A DNA stretch of 64,000 nt from Methylobacterium sp. AMS5 (GCF_001542815.1 NZ_CP006992.1:2361501-2425500); one strand, 5' to 3'. Numbered from the stretch's first letter, positions 35,481 through 44,076 are shown. A program made the numbers and translations. The notes: generated by a model not told the origin, from the sequence alone.

Positions 35481-36173
35481 ATGTCCCTGCCTGCCATGTC
35501 CCTGCCCGCCCTGTTCATCGTCGGCGCCGGTACCGAGATCGGCAAGACCTACACCACCGCCGCCCTCGTCCGCCGGCTGCGCGGTCAGGGCCGGAGGGTG
35601 CGGGCTCTGAAACCGCTCGCGAGCGGCGTCCCCCCGCTCGACCACCCGGATTTCGCGGAGAGTGACACCGGGCGCCTGCTCGCGGCCCAGGGGCTCGCTG
35701 TCACGCCCGAAACGGTTGCCGCCTGCTCGCCCTGGCGCTTTGCCGCGCCGCTCGCGCCCGACCTCGCCGCCGCCCGCGAGGGGCGCAGCCTCGCGCTGCC
35801 TGAGCTTGTCGCGTGGTGCGGCGCGCGTCTGGCCGAGGCCGGTGACGGTGAGACCGTGGTGATCGAGGGCGTCGGCGGCCTGATGAGCCCGATCACCGAG
35901 GCCGCGACCGGCCTCGACTGGCTGAAATCTCAAGCGATTCCGGCGCTGCTCGTGTCCGGCAGCTATCTCGGCGCGATCAGCCACGCGCTGACGGCGGTCG
36001 AGACGCTGCGGGCGCACGCCATCGCGCTCGCCGGAATCGTGGTCAGCGAGAGCGAGGGCGCGCCGGTCCCGGTCGAGACGGTGGCCGGCCAGATCGCGCG
36101 GCACGCGCGCGTGCCGGTCGGCTGCCTATGCCGGGGAGGGGATTTTCCGGAAAACCTTCGCGGGGTTGTCTGA
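35481..36173 (+). CDS. bioD: Dethiobiotin synthetase
   Basis: The 230-residue protein has the BioD P-loop-like motif FIVGAGTEIGKTYTTAALV near the N-terminus, followed by KPLASGVPP. GEGVGG-type sequence (VIEGVGGLMSPI) and the conserved C-terminal VSGSYLGAISHALTAVETL complete the fold. It closes the ureido ring of biotin using ATP and CO2 on diaminopelargonic acid. No other bio genes are seen here. The start could be the ATG at 35481 or 35496 because the first residues repeat (MSLPAMSLPA). It converges with the next gene after 5 nt. Confidence 0.92.
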   Translation: MSLPAMSLPALFIVGAGTEIGKTYTTAALVRRLRGQGRRVRALKPLASGVPPLDHPDFAESDTGRLLAAQGLAVTPETVAACSPWRFAAPLAPDLAAAREGRSLALPELVAWCGARLAEAGDGETVVIEGVGGLMSPITEAATGLDWLKSQAIPALLVSGSYLGAISHALTAVETLRAHAIALAGIVVSESEGAPVPVETVAGQIARHARVPVGCLCRGGDFPENLRGVV

Positions 36174-36178
36174 GGCCG

Positions 36179-36538
36179 TTACCGGCCGGAGCCGCTGCGC
36201 TCCTTCGGCGCCTTCGGCTCGCGGGATTCCTGGATCTCCTCGGCCTTCTCCTCGTCTGTGTCGCTGCTGCGCTTGATCGTGTCGTCGGGCTTGGCGGCCA
36301 GATCCTTCACGATGGCGACGAGGCGCTTGCACTCGTCCGGGAAGCCGTAGGATTCGAGGACGATCGCGGCGTCGCGCAGGGTGCGCAGGTCGCGCACGAT
36401 CTGGGCGTTCTTGGTTTCCTGAAGCTCTTTCTTCGCCGCGATCGTCGGTTCGAGCCCGGTATCCTCGACATTGCATTCGGCTCGGGCGGCCGGCATCGCG
36501 GCGAGCATCAGGAAGGCGCAGGCGATCAGGCGACGCAT
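36179..36538 (-). CDS. Small exported hypothetical protein
   Basis: The 119-residue product has a signal peptide (MRRLIACAFLMLAAMPAARA). The mature part is helical with two cysteines (ECNVEDTG and DECKRLVAIV). A charged lysine/glutamate tail follows. The start at 36538 (ATG) is preferred, though a GTG two codons earlier is possible. The gene converges on bioD. The adjacent response regulator gene lies 34 nt upstream on the same strand and may share a transcript. No named family. Confidence 0.68.
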   Translation of the reverse strand: MRRLIACAFLMLAAMPAARAECNVEDTGLEPTIAAKKELQETKNAQIVRDLRTLRDAAIVLESYGFPDECKRLVAIVKDLAAKPDDTIKRSSDTDEEKAEEIQESREPKAPKERSGSGR

Positions 36539-36572
36539 GGTCACGTCTCGTATGGGTTGAGGGCGGGGAAAC

Positions 36573-36992
36573 TCAGCCGCGGTGGCGCAGCAGGTCGTTA
36601 GTCACGGCCACGAGCTGAGCGGCGCGGTAGGGCTTGGGCATGAACACCGATTCGTTCACGGCCTCGGCGGCGGAGAGGCCGTCGCGGCCGCCTGAGGTGT
36701 AGACCACCGGCAGGCGCGGCAGGCTGCGCCGGGCGCTGCGGGCGAGGGCGATGCCGTTCGTGTTGCGGGCCAGATCGATATCGGTGAAGAGCAAGTCCAC
36801 ATGCTCGCTCGACAGGATCGCCTCCGCCTCCTCCGCATCGGCGGCGGTCAGCACCCGGTAGCCTTCGTCGAGTAGCGCCTCGACGGCCAGCTCGCAGACG
36901 AAGGACTCGTCCTCGACCACGAGGATCGTGTCGGCGTGGCGCGCCAGGGAGAAAGGCGGCAGGGCAGCGGGGATGCAGGCGAAGGGGATCAT
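36573..36992 (-). CDS. Single-domain response regulator
   Basis: The 139-residue protein is a receiver domain with a short N-terminal extension. The acidic pair is E27-D28 (VVEDES), the phosphoacceptor is D71 (DLLFTDIDL), and the lysine is in FMPKPY. There is no output domain, so it acts by protein interaction like CheY/Spo0F-type receivers or a phosphorelay intermediate. No histidine kinase is adjacent. The start at 36992 (MIPFACIP) is inferred. Confidence 0.9.
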   Translation of the reverse strand: MIPFACIPAALPPFSLARHADTILVVEDESFVCELAVEALLDEGYRVLTAADAEEAEAILSSEHVDLLFTDIDLARNTNGIALARSARRSLPRLPVVYTSGGRDGLSAAEAVNESVFMPKPYRAAQLVAVTNDLLRHRG

Positions 36993-37106
36993 GGCAGAAC
37001 TCCAACTCACCCGTGCTCGGACAACAGCCGAGCTTGCGGATCGCCGGACCAACGGGGCCGTGAAGGGCCTCGTTCACCGTGATTGCTTCGATTTGCGCGC
37101 ATTTGG

Positions 37107-37120
37107 TAACCGATCGGTTA
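37107..37120. promoter_or_regulatory. Palindromic operator-like site
   Basis: TAACCGATCGGTTA is a perfect 14-bp palindrome, flanked by TTAACC sequence on the right and a TTGACG-like -35 at 37124. It lies in the divergent gap between the response regulator and the DUF1275 gene. It resembles but does not match the TTAA-N7-TTAA CtrA consensus. Confidence 0.4.
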
Positions 37121-37259
37121 ACCTTGACGGTACGGTGCAGGAACTGTTTTCAGTCGCGCCTGACGCGGTGGCACGCCTAACCCTTTGTCGGATGAGGCCG
37201 TCTTTCGCCCCCGCGCCCGCCTGCTTTTCGAAGGGCGCCTTAACGATCGTGCCTGCCCC

Positions 37260-37934
37260 GTGACCCGACCCTTCCAGATCGGCTTCGGCATCGTGCTCAC
37301 GGCGCTCGCCGGATTCGTGGACGCGCTCGGCTTCATCCGGCTCGGCGGCCTCTACACCTCGCTCATGAGCGGGAACACGACGCAGCTTGCCGTCTCGCTG
37401 GGCCATGGCGAGCCGCTCGGCGCCGTGCTGCCGGCGCTGCTGATCGGCGCCTTCCTCGTCGGCGCGGTCTCGGGGGGCGCCATCGCCGCCCTGTGCCCGC
37501 CGCGCTGGGTCACGCCCGCGGTGCTCGGCCTGGAAGCCGTCGCCCTGACCGCGGCGGTCGCCCTGGCCGCCGAGCACGCCCATGTCGGCGTGGCCTCGCT
37601 GTTCCTGGCGCTCGCCATGGGCGGGCAGAACGCGGTGCTCGCCCATGTTCAGGGCTTTCGCGCCGGTACCACCTTCGTCACGGGCGCGCTGTTCGCGTTC
37701 GGGCAGAAGGCGGCGCTGGCGCTTGCCGGGAGGGGACCGCGGCTGGGCTGGGTCGGCGACGGCTCGGTCTGGCTCTCGCTCCTCGTCGGGGCGGTTGCGG
37801 GCACGCTCGCCCATTCGCATCTCGGAATCGCAGCCCTGGCGATTCCCGCCGGCGTGGCGGCCGGGCTATGCCTTGCCGCGACCCTGTTCACTCTGGCGTA
37901 CCGGCGCTCGCCGGTGGCGCTGACCAAGATCTGA
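37260..37934 (+). CDS. DUF1275 (YoaK-like) membrane protein
   Basis: The approximately 224-residue protein has six or so hydrophobic helices. The family signature FVDALGFIRLGGLYTSLMSGNTTQLAV is at the N-terminal end. A later conserved segment is ALAMGGQNAVLAHVQGFRAGTTFVTGAL. DUF1275 proteins are membrane proteins of unknown function, sometimes fused to cytochrome or redox modules. A GTG start at 37260 is preferred because it begins just before the conserved first helix. A TTG 75 nt upstream would add an unconserved basic region. It is followed 17 nt later by the WD40 gene. Confidence 0.8.
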   Translation: MTRPFQIGFGIVLTALAGFVDALGFIRLGGLYTSLMSGNTTQLAVSLGHGEPLGAVLPALLIGAFLVGAVSGGAIAALCPPRWVTPAVLGLEAVALTAAVALAAEHAHVGVASLFLALAMGGQNAVLAHVQGFRAGTTFVTGALFAFGQKAALALAGRGPRLGWVGDGSVWLSLLVGAVAGTLAHSHLGIAALAIPAGVAAGLCLAATLFTLAYRRSPVALTKI

Positions 37935-37951
37935 AGGAAGACCCCTCCGGC

Positions 37952-38959
37952 ATGAGCGCCTCCGCTCCCTCCCTTACCGACCACGTCGCGGATATCGCGG
38001 CCGGCGCCCACGTCACCGCCGCTCACTGGCTCAAGGGGACATTGGCGCTGGCGCTCGCCGATGGCGGTGTGCTGCTGGCCCGCGACGGTGCGACCGAGAC
38101 CGTTCCCGCCCACCCGGACAGCAGCATCCTCGTGGCGGCCAGCGACGGCGCCCGGCTCGTGAGCGGGGGCGACGACGGCCGCGTGGTCGCGACGGGGGCG
38201 GACGGCCGGTCGAGCGAGCTGGCGCAGGCCAAGGGCGGCGGCTGGATCGACGCGCTGGCGCTTCACGGCGACGGCTCGTTCGCCTTCGCCTCGGGACGTG
38301 CGGTCACCGCCCGCGACGCCAAGGGCCGCGAAAAGACCTTCACGGCGCCCACCACGGGCCGCGGCCTCGCCTTCGCGCCGAAGGGCTACCGGCTGGCGGT
38401 GGCCCACTACAACGGCGTCAGCCTCTGGTATCCGAACCTTGAGACGCCGCCCGAATTCATCGAGTGGAAGGGCTCGCATCTCGACGTGACGTGGTCGCCC
38501 GACGGCCGCTTCGTCGTCTCGACCATGCAGGAGAACGCACTGCATGGCTGGCGCCTCCAGCCCGATCGCGGCCACATGCGGATGTCGGGCTATCCCGCCA
38601 AGGTGCGTTCGCTCTCGTGGTCGGCGGATGGCAAGTGGCTCGCCACCAGCGGCGCCGAGGCGGCCATCGTCTGGCCGTTCGACTCGAAGGAGGGCCCCAC
38701 CGGCAAGGCGCCGCGGGAATGCGGCGTGCGGCCGGCGCGGGTCTCGCAGGTCGCCTTCCACCCGAAGGCGCCGGTTCTGGCGATCGGCTACGAGGATGGC
38801 TGCCTGCTGCTGGTGCGCTTCTCCGACGCCTCGGAGCTGCTGGTGCGCCCGGCGGTGAAGGGCAGCGCGATCTCGGCCCTCGCCTGGGACCCGGCCGGCG
38901 CCCGCCTCGCCTTCGGCTGCGCCGACGGGCAGGCCGGCCTGCTCACCCTGCCGGCCTGA
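37952..38959 (+). CDS. WD40 repeat protein
   Basis: The 335-residue protein shows repeated beta-propeller units: LVSGGDDGRVVATGADG, VTWSPDGRFVVSTMQENALHGWRL, LSWSADGKWLATSGAEAAIVWPF and LAWDPAGARLAFGCADGQAGLL. This gives an expected six- or seven-bladed propeller. It has no signal peptide. WD40 propellers act as protein-interaction platforms. The gene lies between a DUF1275 protein and an 86-residue protein that starts 10 nt after its stop, probably one operon. Its partner is unknown. Confidence 0.85.
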   Translation: MSASAPSLTDHVADIAAGAHVTAAHWLKGTLALALADGGVLLARDGATETVPAHPDSSILVAASDGARLVSGGDDGRVVATGADGRSSELAQAKGGGWIDALALHGDGSFAFASGRAVTARDAKGREKTFTAPTTGRGLAFAPKGYRLAVAHYNGVSLWYPNLETPPEFIEWKGSHLDVTWSPDGRFVVSTMQENALHGWRLQPDRGHMRMSGYPAKVRSLSWSADGKWLATSGAEAAIVWPFDSKEGPTGKAPRECGVRPARVSQVAFHPKAPVLAIGYEDGCLLLVRFSDASELLVRPAVKGSAISALAWDPAGARLAFGCADGQAGLLTLPA

Positions 38960-38969
38960 CGCCCGCGCC

Positions 38970-39230
38970 GTGGCCCTGTTCGGACGCGCTCCGAAGCCGG
39001 ACGCCGCCGCCCGGCGGCGGGTGGAGGCGTGGCTGCGGAAGGCGGGCGGCTACGGCCCGGAGACGGCGATGAGCGTGAGCGAGATCGTCTGCACCGATCC
39101 GGCCTGTCCCGGCACCGAGACCGTGGTCCTGCTGTTCCCGCCCGGCGAGAAGACGCGGGCGGTGAAGATCGCCGGGGCGCTCGACGCCCTGAGCGAGGCG
39201 GATGTGGCGGCCGCCCTCGGCCAAGATTGA
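38970..39230 (+). CDS. Small conserved hypothetical protein with a CxxxxC motif
   Basis: The 86-residue product starts with GTG at 38970. It has a basic helical N-terminus (about 13-28) and a beta-strand region MSVSEIVCTDPACPGTETVVLLF with C42 and C47 five residues apart. The cysteines could bind metal or form a disulfide. It begins 10 nt after the WD40 gene, so it is likely co-translated and may bind the propeller. No named family is recognised. Confidence 0.7.
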   Translation: MALFGRAPKPDAAARRRVEAWLRKAGGYGPETAMSVSEIVCTDPACPGTETVVLLFPPGEKTRAVKIAGALDALSEADVAAALGQD

Positions 39231-39296
39231 ACCGCGACCCTCCCCGGCGCCGCGGATTGCCCTACAAACCGAGTGGCCCCCGCGAAGGAAGTTTTG

Positions 39297-39827
39297 ATGT
39301 TCCGTGTCGTCCGAACGCTCGGCCTTGCCTTCGGACTGCTCGCGGCGGTCATCGCCGCGCAGGCGCCGGAATTCGCCCAGCAATACACCCAGCGCCTCGG
39401 CGGGGCCCTGGACGAGCTGCGCCGCTCTATCGCCTCCCTCGATGCCGACGCCCAGGCCACGGGCCGCAGCCGGGACGAGGCGCTGGCGCTGCTGCGGACC
39501 AACCCGGACGCCTTCATCGCCCGGCGCGGCGAATCGGCCCGGAGCGATGTCGAGCGGCTGAAGCGGCTGGAGGCGCAGAAGCTCGCCCTCGACACGGCGG
39601 CGAGCCCGCTCGGACGCCTCAGCGTGATGGCCCGTGATCCCGACATGAGCATCGCCCGCGCCGCCTATCGCGACTATCAGCCGGCGGTGCCGACCACGGC
39701 GGACGGCCTCGTCGCCGGGCTGCTCGGCTTCCTCGCCGCCTGGGGCGGCTGGCGCGTCACCAGCGATGTCGGCCGCCACCTCGCCCGCCGTCGGCGGCGC
39801 CCGCGGCCGCAAACCACGCCGGTTTGA
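39297..39827 (+). CDS. DUF2937 family protein
   Basis: The 176-residue protein opens with a hydrophobic helix and the family pattern AAQAPEFAQQYTQRLGGALDELRRSIASLD. It ends in a second hydrophobic segment (LVAGLLGFLAAWGGW) and a basic tail. The middle is a helical or coiled-coil stretch. DUF2937 is typical of alphaproteobacterial inner-membrane proteins of unknown role. The start at 39297 is preferred over one 24 nt upstream. The following gap contains family A repeat copy 2. Confidence 0.82.
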   Translation: MFRVVRTLGLAFGLLAAVIAAQAPEFAQQYTQRLGGALDELRRSIASLDADAQATGRSRDEALALLRTNPDAFIARRGESARSDVERLKRLEAQKLALDTAASPLGRLSVMARDPDMSIARAAYRDYQPAVPTTADGLVAGLLGFLAAWGGWRVTSDVGRHLARRRRRPRPQTTPV

Positions 39828-39875
39828 GGCAAATCGCGCGCTGATCCCGAGGCTCCTGCTTCGGCCCTGCTTCTT

Positions 39876-39925
39876 GCATCATCTTTTTCTCAAAAGCCGC
39901 CAACCACCTTTCGGGATGATGCTCT
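39876..39925 (-). repeat. Palindromic repeat family A, copy 2
   Basis: Minus-oriented copy with GCATCATC at one end, GCCAACCACCTTTCGGGATG and the outer GATGATGC arm. It lies between the DUF2937 gene and the O-antigen ligase-like gene and is not in a coding sequence. Confidence 0.85.
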
Positions 39926-40025
39926 GGGTGTTGCAGCGCCTCTACAGCCCGGCCCACCCGCCTGCACTAGGTGTAGGCTAAGCGCCCGCACTCCGCAGGG
40001 GCGCCGGATCCGGTCCTCCCTGATC

Positions 40026-41258
40026 ATGCCGCGTCCCCCGACCACGACCGTCGATCCCGCCCTCGACGCGGCGGCCCTGCTGCGCCGTATCGGCTTCTTC
40101 GGCCTGTTCGTGGTGCTGCCGGTGGCCGCGCAGGTCTCGCGCCGCGCCACCGTGGTGCTGGCGCCCATCGCCGTCGTCCTGTTGATCACCGCGAGCGCCA
40201 TCGACCAGCATCAGCGTGCCATCGGTCCGGCCCTGAAACGGCTGCTGACCGCGCCGTCCTTCCTGGCCGGCATGCTGGTGCTGTTCTGGTCGGCGCTGTC
40301 GCTGGTCTGGACACCGTTTCCCGCGCCCGCGAGCGAGCGGCTGGCCAACCTCGTCGCCATCGTCGTGATGACGCTTCTGGCCTATCTCGCGCTCCCTGAC
40401 CGGATGCGCTCGGCCAACCTCTACCTGCTGCCGCTGGGCGTCGGCGCGGCGGCCATCGTCGCGATTCTGATCAACCTCGTCGGCGACGCGATGCTCAAGG
40501 ACAACCCGGACGGCGACAGCGCCCTGGAGCGCGGCGCGGTGCTGCTGGCGCTGCTGGCCTGGCCCGCCGTGGCGTGGCTGCGCTCGCGCCGCCGCGACAT
40601 GGGCTCGCTCGTCGTGGTCGTGCTGGTCGCAGGCGCGCTGCTGCTGGCGCCGGGCGTGACGGCGCTGTTCGCGCTGGCGATCGGGGCGCTCGCCTTCGCG
40701 CTGACGCATTGGCGCCTGTCGCTCGGCGTGCGCGTCACCGCGCTCACCGCTGCCGGCCTGCTGGTGGTCGCGCCGCTGCTGCCGTTCCTCGCGCGCCCCA
40801 TCGGTGTCGCCCTGTTCGGGCCCGTCGCGCCCGGCGTGCTGGCGCTCAAGGCGTGGCAGAAGGTCGTCACCCTGGAGCCGGTGCGCCTCGTCACCGGCCA
40901 CGGCCTCGAGACGGCCCTGCGCGGAAAGATCTTCGGCATCCTTCCGATCAATGCGCCGACCACGATGCTGTTCGAGTTCTGGTACGAACTCGGCGTCGTC
41001 GGCGCCTTCGCCGCGGCCTTCGCCCTCTACGGCGCGATTCACCGCGCGGGCCGCGACGCCACGGTGCTGGCGCCCTGCGCCATGGCGGCCTTCGCCACCG
41101 CGTTTGCCATCGGCTGCGTCGGCGTCGGCCTCACCACGATCTGGTGGCTCACCACGCTCGCGCTGGCGATCCTCACCTTCGTGGCGATCGAGCGCGGGCA
41201 GTTCCGCTCCCGGCGGCCCAAGGTCGGGCTGATCCCGCGCCTGCCCGCGCGGGGCTGA
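40026..41258 (+). CDS. O-antigen ligase/polymerase-like (Wzy_C) membrane protein
   Basis: The 410-residue protein has about 10-12 hydrophobic helices. A long central loop before the last helices contains LEPVRLVTGHGLETALRG followed by INAPTTMLFEFWYELGVVGAFAAAFALYG. That loop-plus-pattern is typical of O-antigen ligase (WaaL)/Wzy_C proteins, which act in the periplasmic membrane face. No glycan-synthesis genes are nearby, so the substrate is uncertain. It converges with the zincin gene with 4 nt between them. Confidence 0.78.
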   Translation: MPRPPTTTVDPALDAAALLRRIGFFGLFVVLPVAAQVSRRATVVLAPIAVVLLITASAIDQHQRAIGPALKRLLTAPSFLAGMLVLFWSALSLVWTPFPAPASERLANLVAIVVMTLLAYLALPDRMRSANLYLLPLGVGAAAIVAILINLVGDAMLKDNPDGDSALERGAVLLALLAWPAVAWLRSRRRDMGSLVVVVLVAGALLLAPGVTALFALAIGALAFALTHWRLSLGVRVTALTAAGLLVVAPLLPFLARPIGVALFGPVAPGVLALKAWQKVVTLEPVRLVTGHGLETALRGKIFGILPINAPTTMLFEFWYELGVVGAFAAAFALYGAIHRAGRDATVLAPCAMAAFATAFAIGCVGVGLTTIWWLTTLALAILTFVAIERGQFRSRRPKVGLIPRLPARG

Positions 41259-41262
41259 AGCC

Positions 41263-41703
41263 TCAGGCGTCCGACGTCTCGGTCGCGTCCGCCGCCGCTT
41301 CGATACCAGCCATGTCGTCGTCGGAGAGGCCGAAATGGTGGCCGATCTCGTGGACGAGGACGTGGGTGACGAGGTGCCCCAGCGTCTCGTCGTGCTCGGC
41401 CCAGTAATCGAGCAGCGGCCGGCGATAGAGCCAGACCGCGTTGGGCATCTGCCCCGTGGCGACCTCGCCCGCCTGCGCCAGCCCGATGCCGCGGAACAGG
41501 CCGAGCAGGTCGAACGCCGACTCGCAACCCATCTCGGTCAGGGTCTCGTCGTCGGGGAAGTCGTCGACGTGGATGCGCACGCCCGCGCAGCGCGCCCGGA
41601 ATTCCTCCGGCAGGCCGGCGAAGGCGGCCTCGGCCAGCGCCTCGATCTCGGCCAGACTCGGGGCCTTGATCGCGGCCCAGTGGCCCGCGGGTGCATCGCT
41701 CAC
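41263..41703 (-). CDS. Zincin-like metallopeptidase family protein
   Basis: The 146-residue protein carries HEIGHHFG (the zincin HExxH motif) in LVTHVLVHEIGHHFGLSDDDM, with an upstream conserved acidic surface domain. This is the minimal metallopeptidase PF06262-like family, whose members have not been shown to cleave a defined substrate. It starts with GTG at 41703 and overlaps the HAD gene stop by 4 nt (GTGA). It is the last gene of the argB-HAD-zincin unit. Confidence 0.85.
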   Translation of the reverse strand: MSDAPAGHWAAIKAPSLAEIEALAEAAFAGLPEEFRARCAGVRIHVDDFPDDETLTEMGCESAFDLLGLFRGIGLAQAGEVATGQMPNAVWLYRRPLLDYWAEHDETLGHLVTHVLVHEIGHHFGLSDDDMAGIEAAADATETSDA

Positions 41704-42446
41704 GGCGCGGCGGGCTCGGGTGGGACGACCGGCAGGACGCAGCGCACGAGGAAGGCCGCCAGATCGCTGGTGATGTGGTCGATATGCGGTTCCTGCACCG
41801 CTTCCTGCTCGAAGAGTTCGCGGAACGGATCGGGCGTCGGCGGCACCACCAGAACCGTCGCCATGCCGAGGTCGTGCGGCACCACGAGGTTGCGGGCGAT
41901 ATCCTCGAACAGGGCCGAGCGACGGGGATCGACCCCGTGGCGCAGAAGGAAGCGCTCGTAGGTGCCGCGGTCGGGCTTGGGGATGAAGTCGGCGTCGGCG
42001 ATGTCGAACACGTCCTCGAAATGGTCGAGGATGCCGAGCTTGTCCGCGACCCGTTCCGCGTGGCGGCGCGAGCCGTTGGTGAGGATCAGCTTGCGCCCCG
42101 GCAGATGCTCGATCGCCGTGCCGAGCGCTTCGTCGAGCTTGATCGTCGAGTGGTCGATGTCGTGGGCGAAGTCGAGGAAGTCGTGCGGATCGACCCCTTC
42201 CTCCACCATCAGCGCCTTCAGGGTGGTGCCGTAGCGGTGGTAGAAATGCTTCTGAAGGGCGCGCGCCGACATCGCGTCGAGCCCGTAGAGCCGCATGACG
42301 TAGAGCGTGATCCGCTCGTCCACCTGCGGCCAGACCCGCGCGTCGCTCGGGTAGAGCGTGTTGTCGAGATCGAACACCCAGGTATCGACGTGGGAGAACC
42401 CGCGGGCGTCGGAGGTGGTGAAGTGGCTCTCGCCGGGAAGGAGCAA
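41700..42446 (-). CDS. HAD-family pyrimidine 5'-nucleotidase
   Basis: The approximately 248-residue protein has the HAD nucleophile motif DTWVFDLDNTLYPSD (D26 and D28 by my numbering). Motif II is in LILTNGSRRHAERV. The SDT1/PHM8-like subgroup of pyrimidine 5'-nucleotidases is the best match by the FDLDNTLYP and KPDRGTYERFL patterns. The start is uncertain: a TTG at 42446 gives the first complete frame after a terminator-like hairpin. It is followed directly by the zincin gene, and upstream of it is argB. Confidence 0.8.
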   Translation of the reverse strand: MLLPGESHFTTSDARGFSHVDTWVFDLDNTLYPSDARVWPQVDERITLYVMRLYGLDAMSARALQKHFYHRYGTTLKALMVEEGVDPHDFLDFAHDIDHSTIKLDEALGTAIEHLPGRKLILTNGSRRHAERVADKLGILDHFEDVFDIADADFIPKPDRGTYERFLLRHGVDPRRSALFEDIARNLVVPHDLGMATVLVVPPTPDPFRELFEQEAVQEPHIDHITSDLAAFLVRCVLPVVPPEPAAP

Positions 42447-42472
42447 GGGGAAGGTTACGCTTGAAAGGAGAA

Positions 42473-42496
42473 ACGGGACGGGGATGCCCGTCCCGT
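42473..42496 (-). terminator. Terminator downstream of argB
   Basis: ACGGGACGGG (42473-42482) and CCCGTCCCGT (42487-42496) form a perfect 10-bp stem with a 4-nt loop. On the minus strand the following sequence is TTTCTCCTTTC, T-rich, so it probably ends the argB transcript in front of the HAD gene. Confidence 0.7.
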
Positions 42497-42532
42497 ATGT
42501 AGGGAGTTGCAAGCCGCTGGGAAGCGCTGCCG

Positions 42533-43429
42533 TCAGGTGCGCCGGATCAGGGTGCCCGCACCGAAATCGGTGAACAGCTCGAGCAGCGCCGCGTGCGGGA
42601 CCTTGCCGTTGAGGATGACCACCGCCTCGACGCCCTGTTCGAGGGCGTAGATGCAGGTCTCGACCTTCGGGATCATGCCGCCGGTGATGGTGCCGTCGGC
42701 GATCAGGCGGCGGCAATCCTCGATCGTGAGCTCCTGGATCAGGTTCTTGTCCTTGTCGAGCACGCCGGGCACGTCGGTGAGCAGCAGGAGACGCTTGGCC
42801 CGCAGCGCCCCGGCGATGGCGCCGGCGAAGGTGTCGGCATTGACGTTGTAGGTCTTGCCGTCCTCGCCGTAGGCCACGGGGGCGAGGACCGGGATCAGCT
42901 CGGCCTTCAGCACCGCATCGAGCACGCCGCGCTCGACATGCTCCGGCTCGCCGACGAGGCCGAGGTCGATCGCCTGCTCGATGTTGCTGTCCGGGTCCTT
43001 GACCGTCCGCATCGCCCGCTTGGCGCGGACCATGTTGCCGTCCTTGCCGCACAGGCCGATGGCCCGGCCGCCCTCGGCGGCGATCCAGCCGACGATCTGC
43101 TTGTTGATCGAGCCGGCCAGAACCATCTCGACCACCTCGACGGTCGCCTCGTCGGTGACGCGCAACCCGCCGCGGAACTCCGATTCGATGCCGAGCCGGG
43201 CCAGCATCTTGCCGATCTGCGGCCCGCCGCCGTGCACGACGATCGGCTTCAGGCCGGATTGCTCCAGCAGCACGATATCCTCGGCGAAGTCCTCCGCCGC
43301 CGCCGGGTCGCCCATGGCGTGGCCGCCGTACTTGATGACGACGATCTCCTGATCGTAGCGCTGCATGTGCGGCAGCGCCTGGGTCAGGATCTCGGCGCGC
43401 ACATGCACGTTCGGCAGCGGATCGGTCAT
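42533..43429 (-). CDS. argB: Acetylglutamate kinase
   Basis: The 298-residue amino acid kinase has the P-loop-like [12 protein letters not shown]. Substrate segments are [32 protein letters not shown] and [33 protein letters not shown]. It phosphorylates N-acetylglutamate in arginine synthesis and is typically feedback regulated by arginine. In many alphaproteobacteria argB follows engB; here that linkage is broken. The start at 43429 is clear, and family A and B repeats lie upstream of it. It is followed by a terminator and then the HAD gene. Confidence 0.96.
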   Translation of the reverse strand: MTDPLPNVHVRAEILTQALPHMQRYDQEIVVIKYGGHAMGDPAAAEDFAEDIVLLEQSGLKPIVVHGGGPQIGKMLARLGIESEFRGGLRVTDEATVEVVEMVLAGSINKQIVGWIAAEGGRAIGLCGKDGNMVRAKRAMRTVKDPDSNIEQAIDLGLVGEPEHVERGVLDAVLKAELIPVLAPVAYGEDGKTYNVNADTFAGAIAGALRAKRLLLLTDVPGVLDKDKNLIQELTIEDCRRLIADGTITGGMIPKVETCIYALEQGVEAVVILNGKVPHAALLELFTDFGAGTLIRRT

Positions 43430-43608
43430 CGCGGTCGTCCTGGCTCTCTCTCGAGGCGGAGGCGGATTCGGCAGGGCTTCTAGCGCAGGCTTCGTGCCGA
43501 GCGAAGAGTCCGCGTGCTCGCGATCCCGCGATGCGTGCCAAGCGAAGAGCGTTGTCAGGGTAGCCGATCGGCGCCGACACGTCGGACTCCGGTGGCCACC
43601 CCATCGAA

Positions 43609-43680
43609 CGATGCTTGAGGCTCTTGTTTTCGCATCATCTTTTTTCCGAAAGCCGGCAACCACCTTTCGGGACGATTCTC
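43609..43680 (-). repeat. Palindromic repeat family A, copy 3
   Basis: Minus orientation: module 2 end CGATGCTTGAGGCTCTTG followed by module 1 GCATCATC through CCACCTTTCGGGACGAT. It is the closest match to copy 6, sharing the linker between modules. It lies just left of repeat B copy 2, with 18 bp between them. Confidence 0.85.
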
Positions 43681-43698
43681 TGGCGACGCTTCGTCTCG

Positions 43699-43768
43699 CT
43701 CGCAGAACTCCCGCCGCGCTGTCATCGCCGGAGCGAGAACCGTCAGAGACCGGGAGTTTGTGAGGCGC
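43699..43768 (-). repeat. Palindromic repeat family B, copy 2
   Basis: Arms CTCGCAGAACTCCCG (43699-43713) and CGGGAGTTTGTGAGG (43751-43765). The interior is the reverse complement of copy 1's interior, so this copy is inverted relative to copies 1 and 3. Confidence 0.8.
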
Positions 43769-43770
43769 TC

Positions 43771-43786
43771 TTAAACGACGGTTAAC
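43771..43786 (+). promoter_or_regulatory. Perfect CtrA box
   Basis: TTAA (43771-43774), seven bases, TTAA (43782-43785), then C: an exact match to the CtrA full site TTAA-N7-TTAAC. It lies 43 nt before the ATG of the 74-residue gene, placing it to act as a promoter element. Confidence 0.7.
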
Positions 43787-43828
43787 CATCGCGATCAATC
43801 ATCCCCTGATTGAACCAAGGGGGCGACC

Positions 43829-44053
43829 ATGCTGAATGCCGATCTGGCGATGCCGCGTCCGAGTCTCACGCATCCCGGCCTGCTTGCCCGCATCGTCGAG
43901 CGCCTCGGCCAGGGCGCAGGCTCCTCCGCCGACATCTGGCGCCAGCTCACCGAGAACTACGCGGTCGATCTCGATGCCGTGGCCGCGCTCCTGCCATGCG
44001 CCGAGCCGGAGCCGCTCTGGCTCACGGCCCGCGCCCAGGCTCGCAAGCGCTGA
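43829..44053 (+). CDS. 74-residue hypothetical protein behind a CtrA box
   Basis: The predicted protein is helical and mildly acidic, containing LARIVERLGQGAGSSADIWRQLTENY and AVAALLPCAEPEPLW, with one cysteine. There is no signal peptide or transmembrane helix. A GGGGGCGACC ribosome-site region precedes the ATG. The perfect CtrA box just upstream suggests cell-cycle-controlled expression. No family is recognised. Confidence 0.6.
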   Translation: MLNADLAMPRPSLTHPGLLARIVERLGQGAGSSADIWRQLTENYAVDLDAVAALLPCAEPEPLWLTARAQARKR

Positions 44054-44076
44054 GTTCGCAAGCGCTGATCACCGCG

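Larger units (their letters stand above)
43430..43828. other. 399-bp gap: argB leader, two repeats and a CtrA box
   Basis: The gap holds the argB leader at the left, repeat family A copy 3 (43609-43680), repeat family B copy 2 (43699-43768) and a CtrA box (43771-43786) in front of the 74-residue gene. No other gene is visible. Confidence 0.7.
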
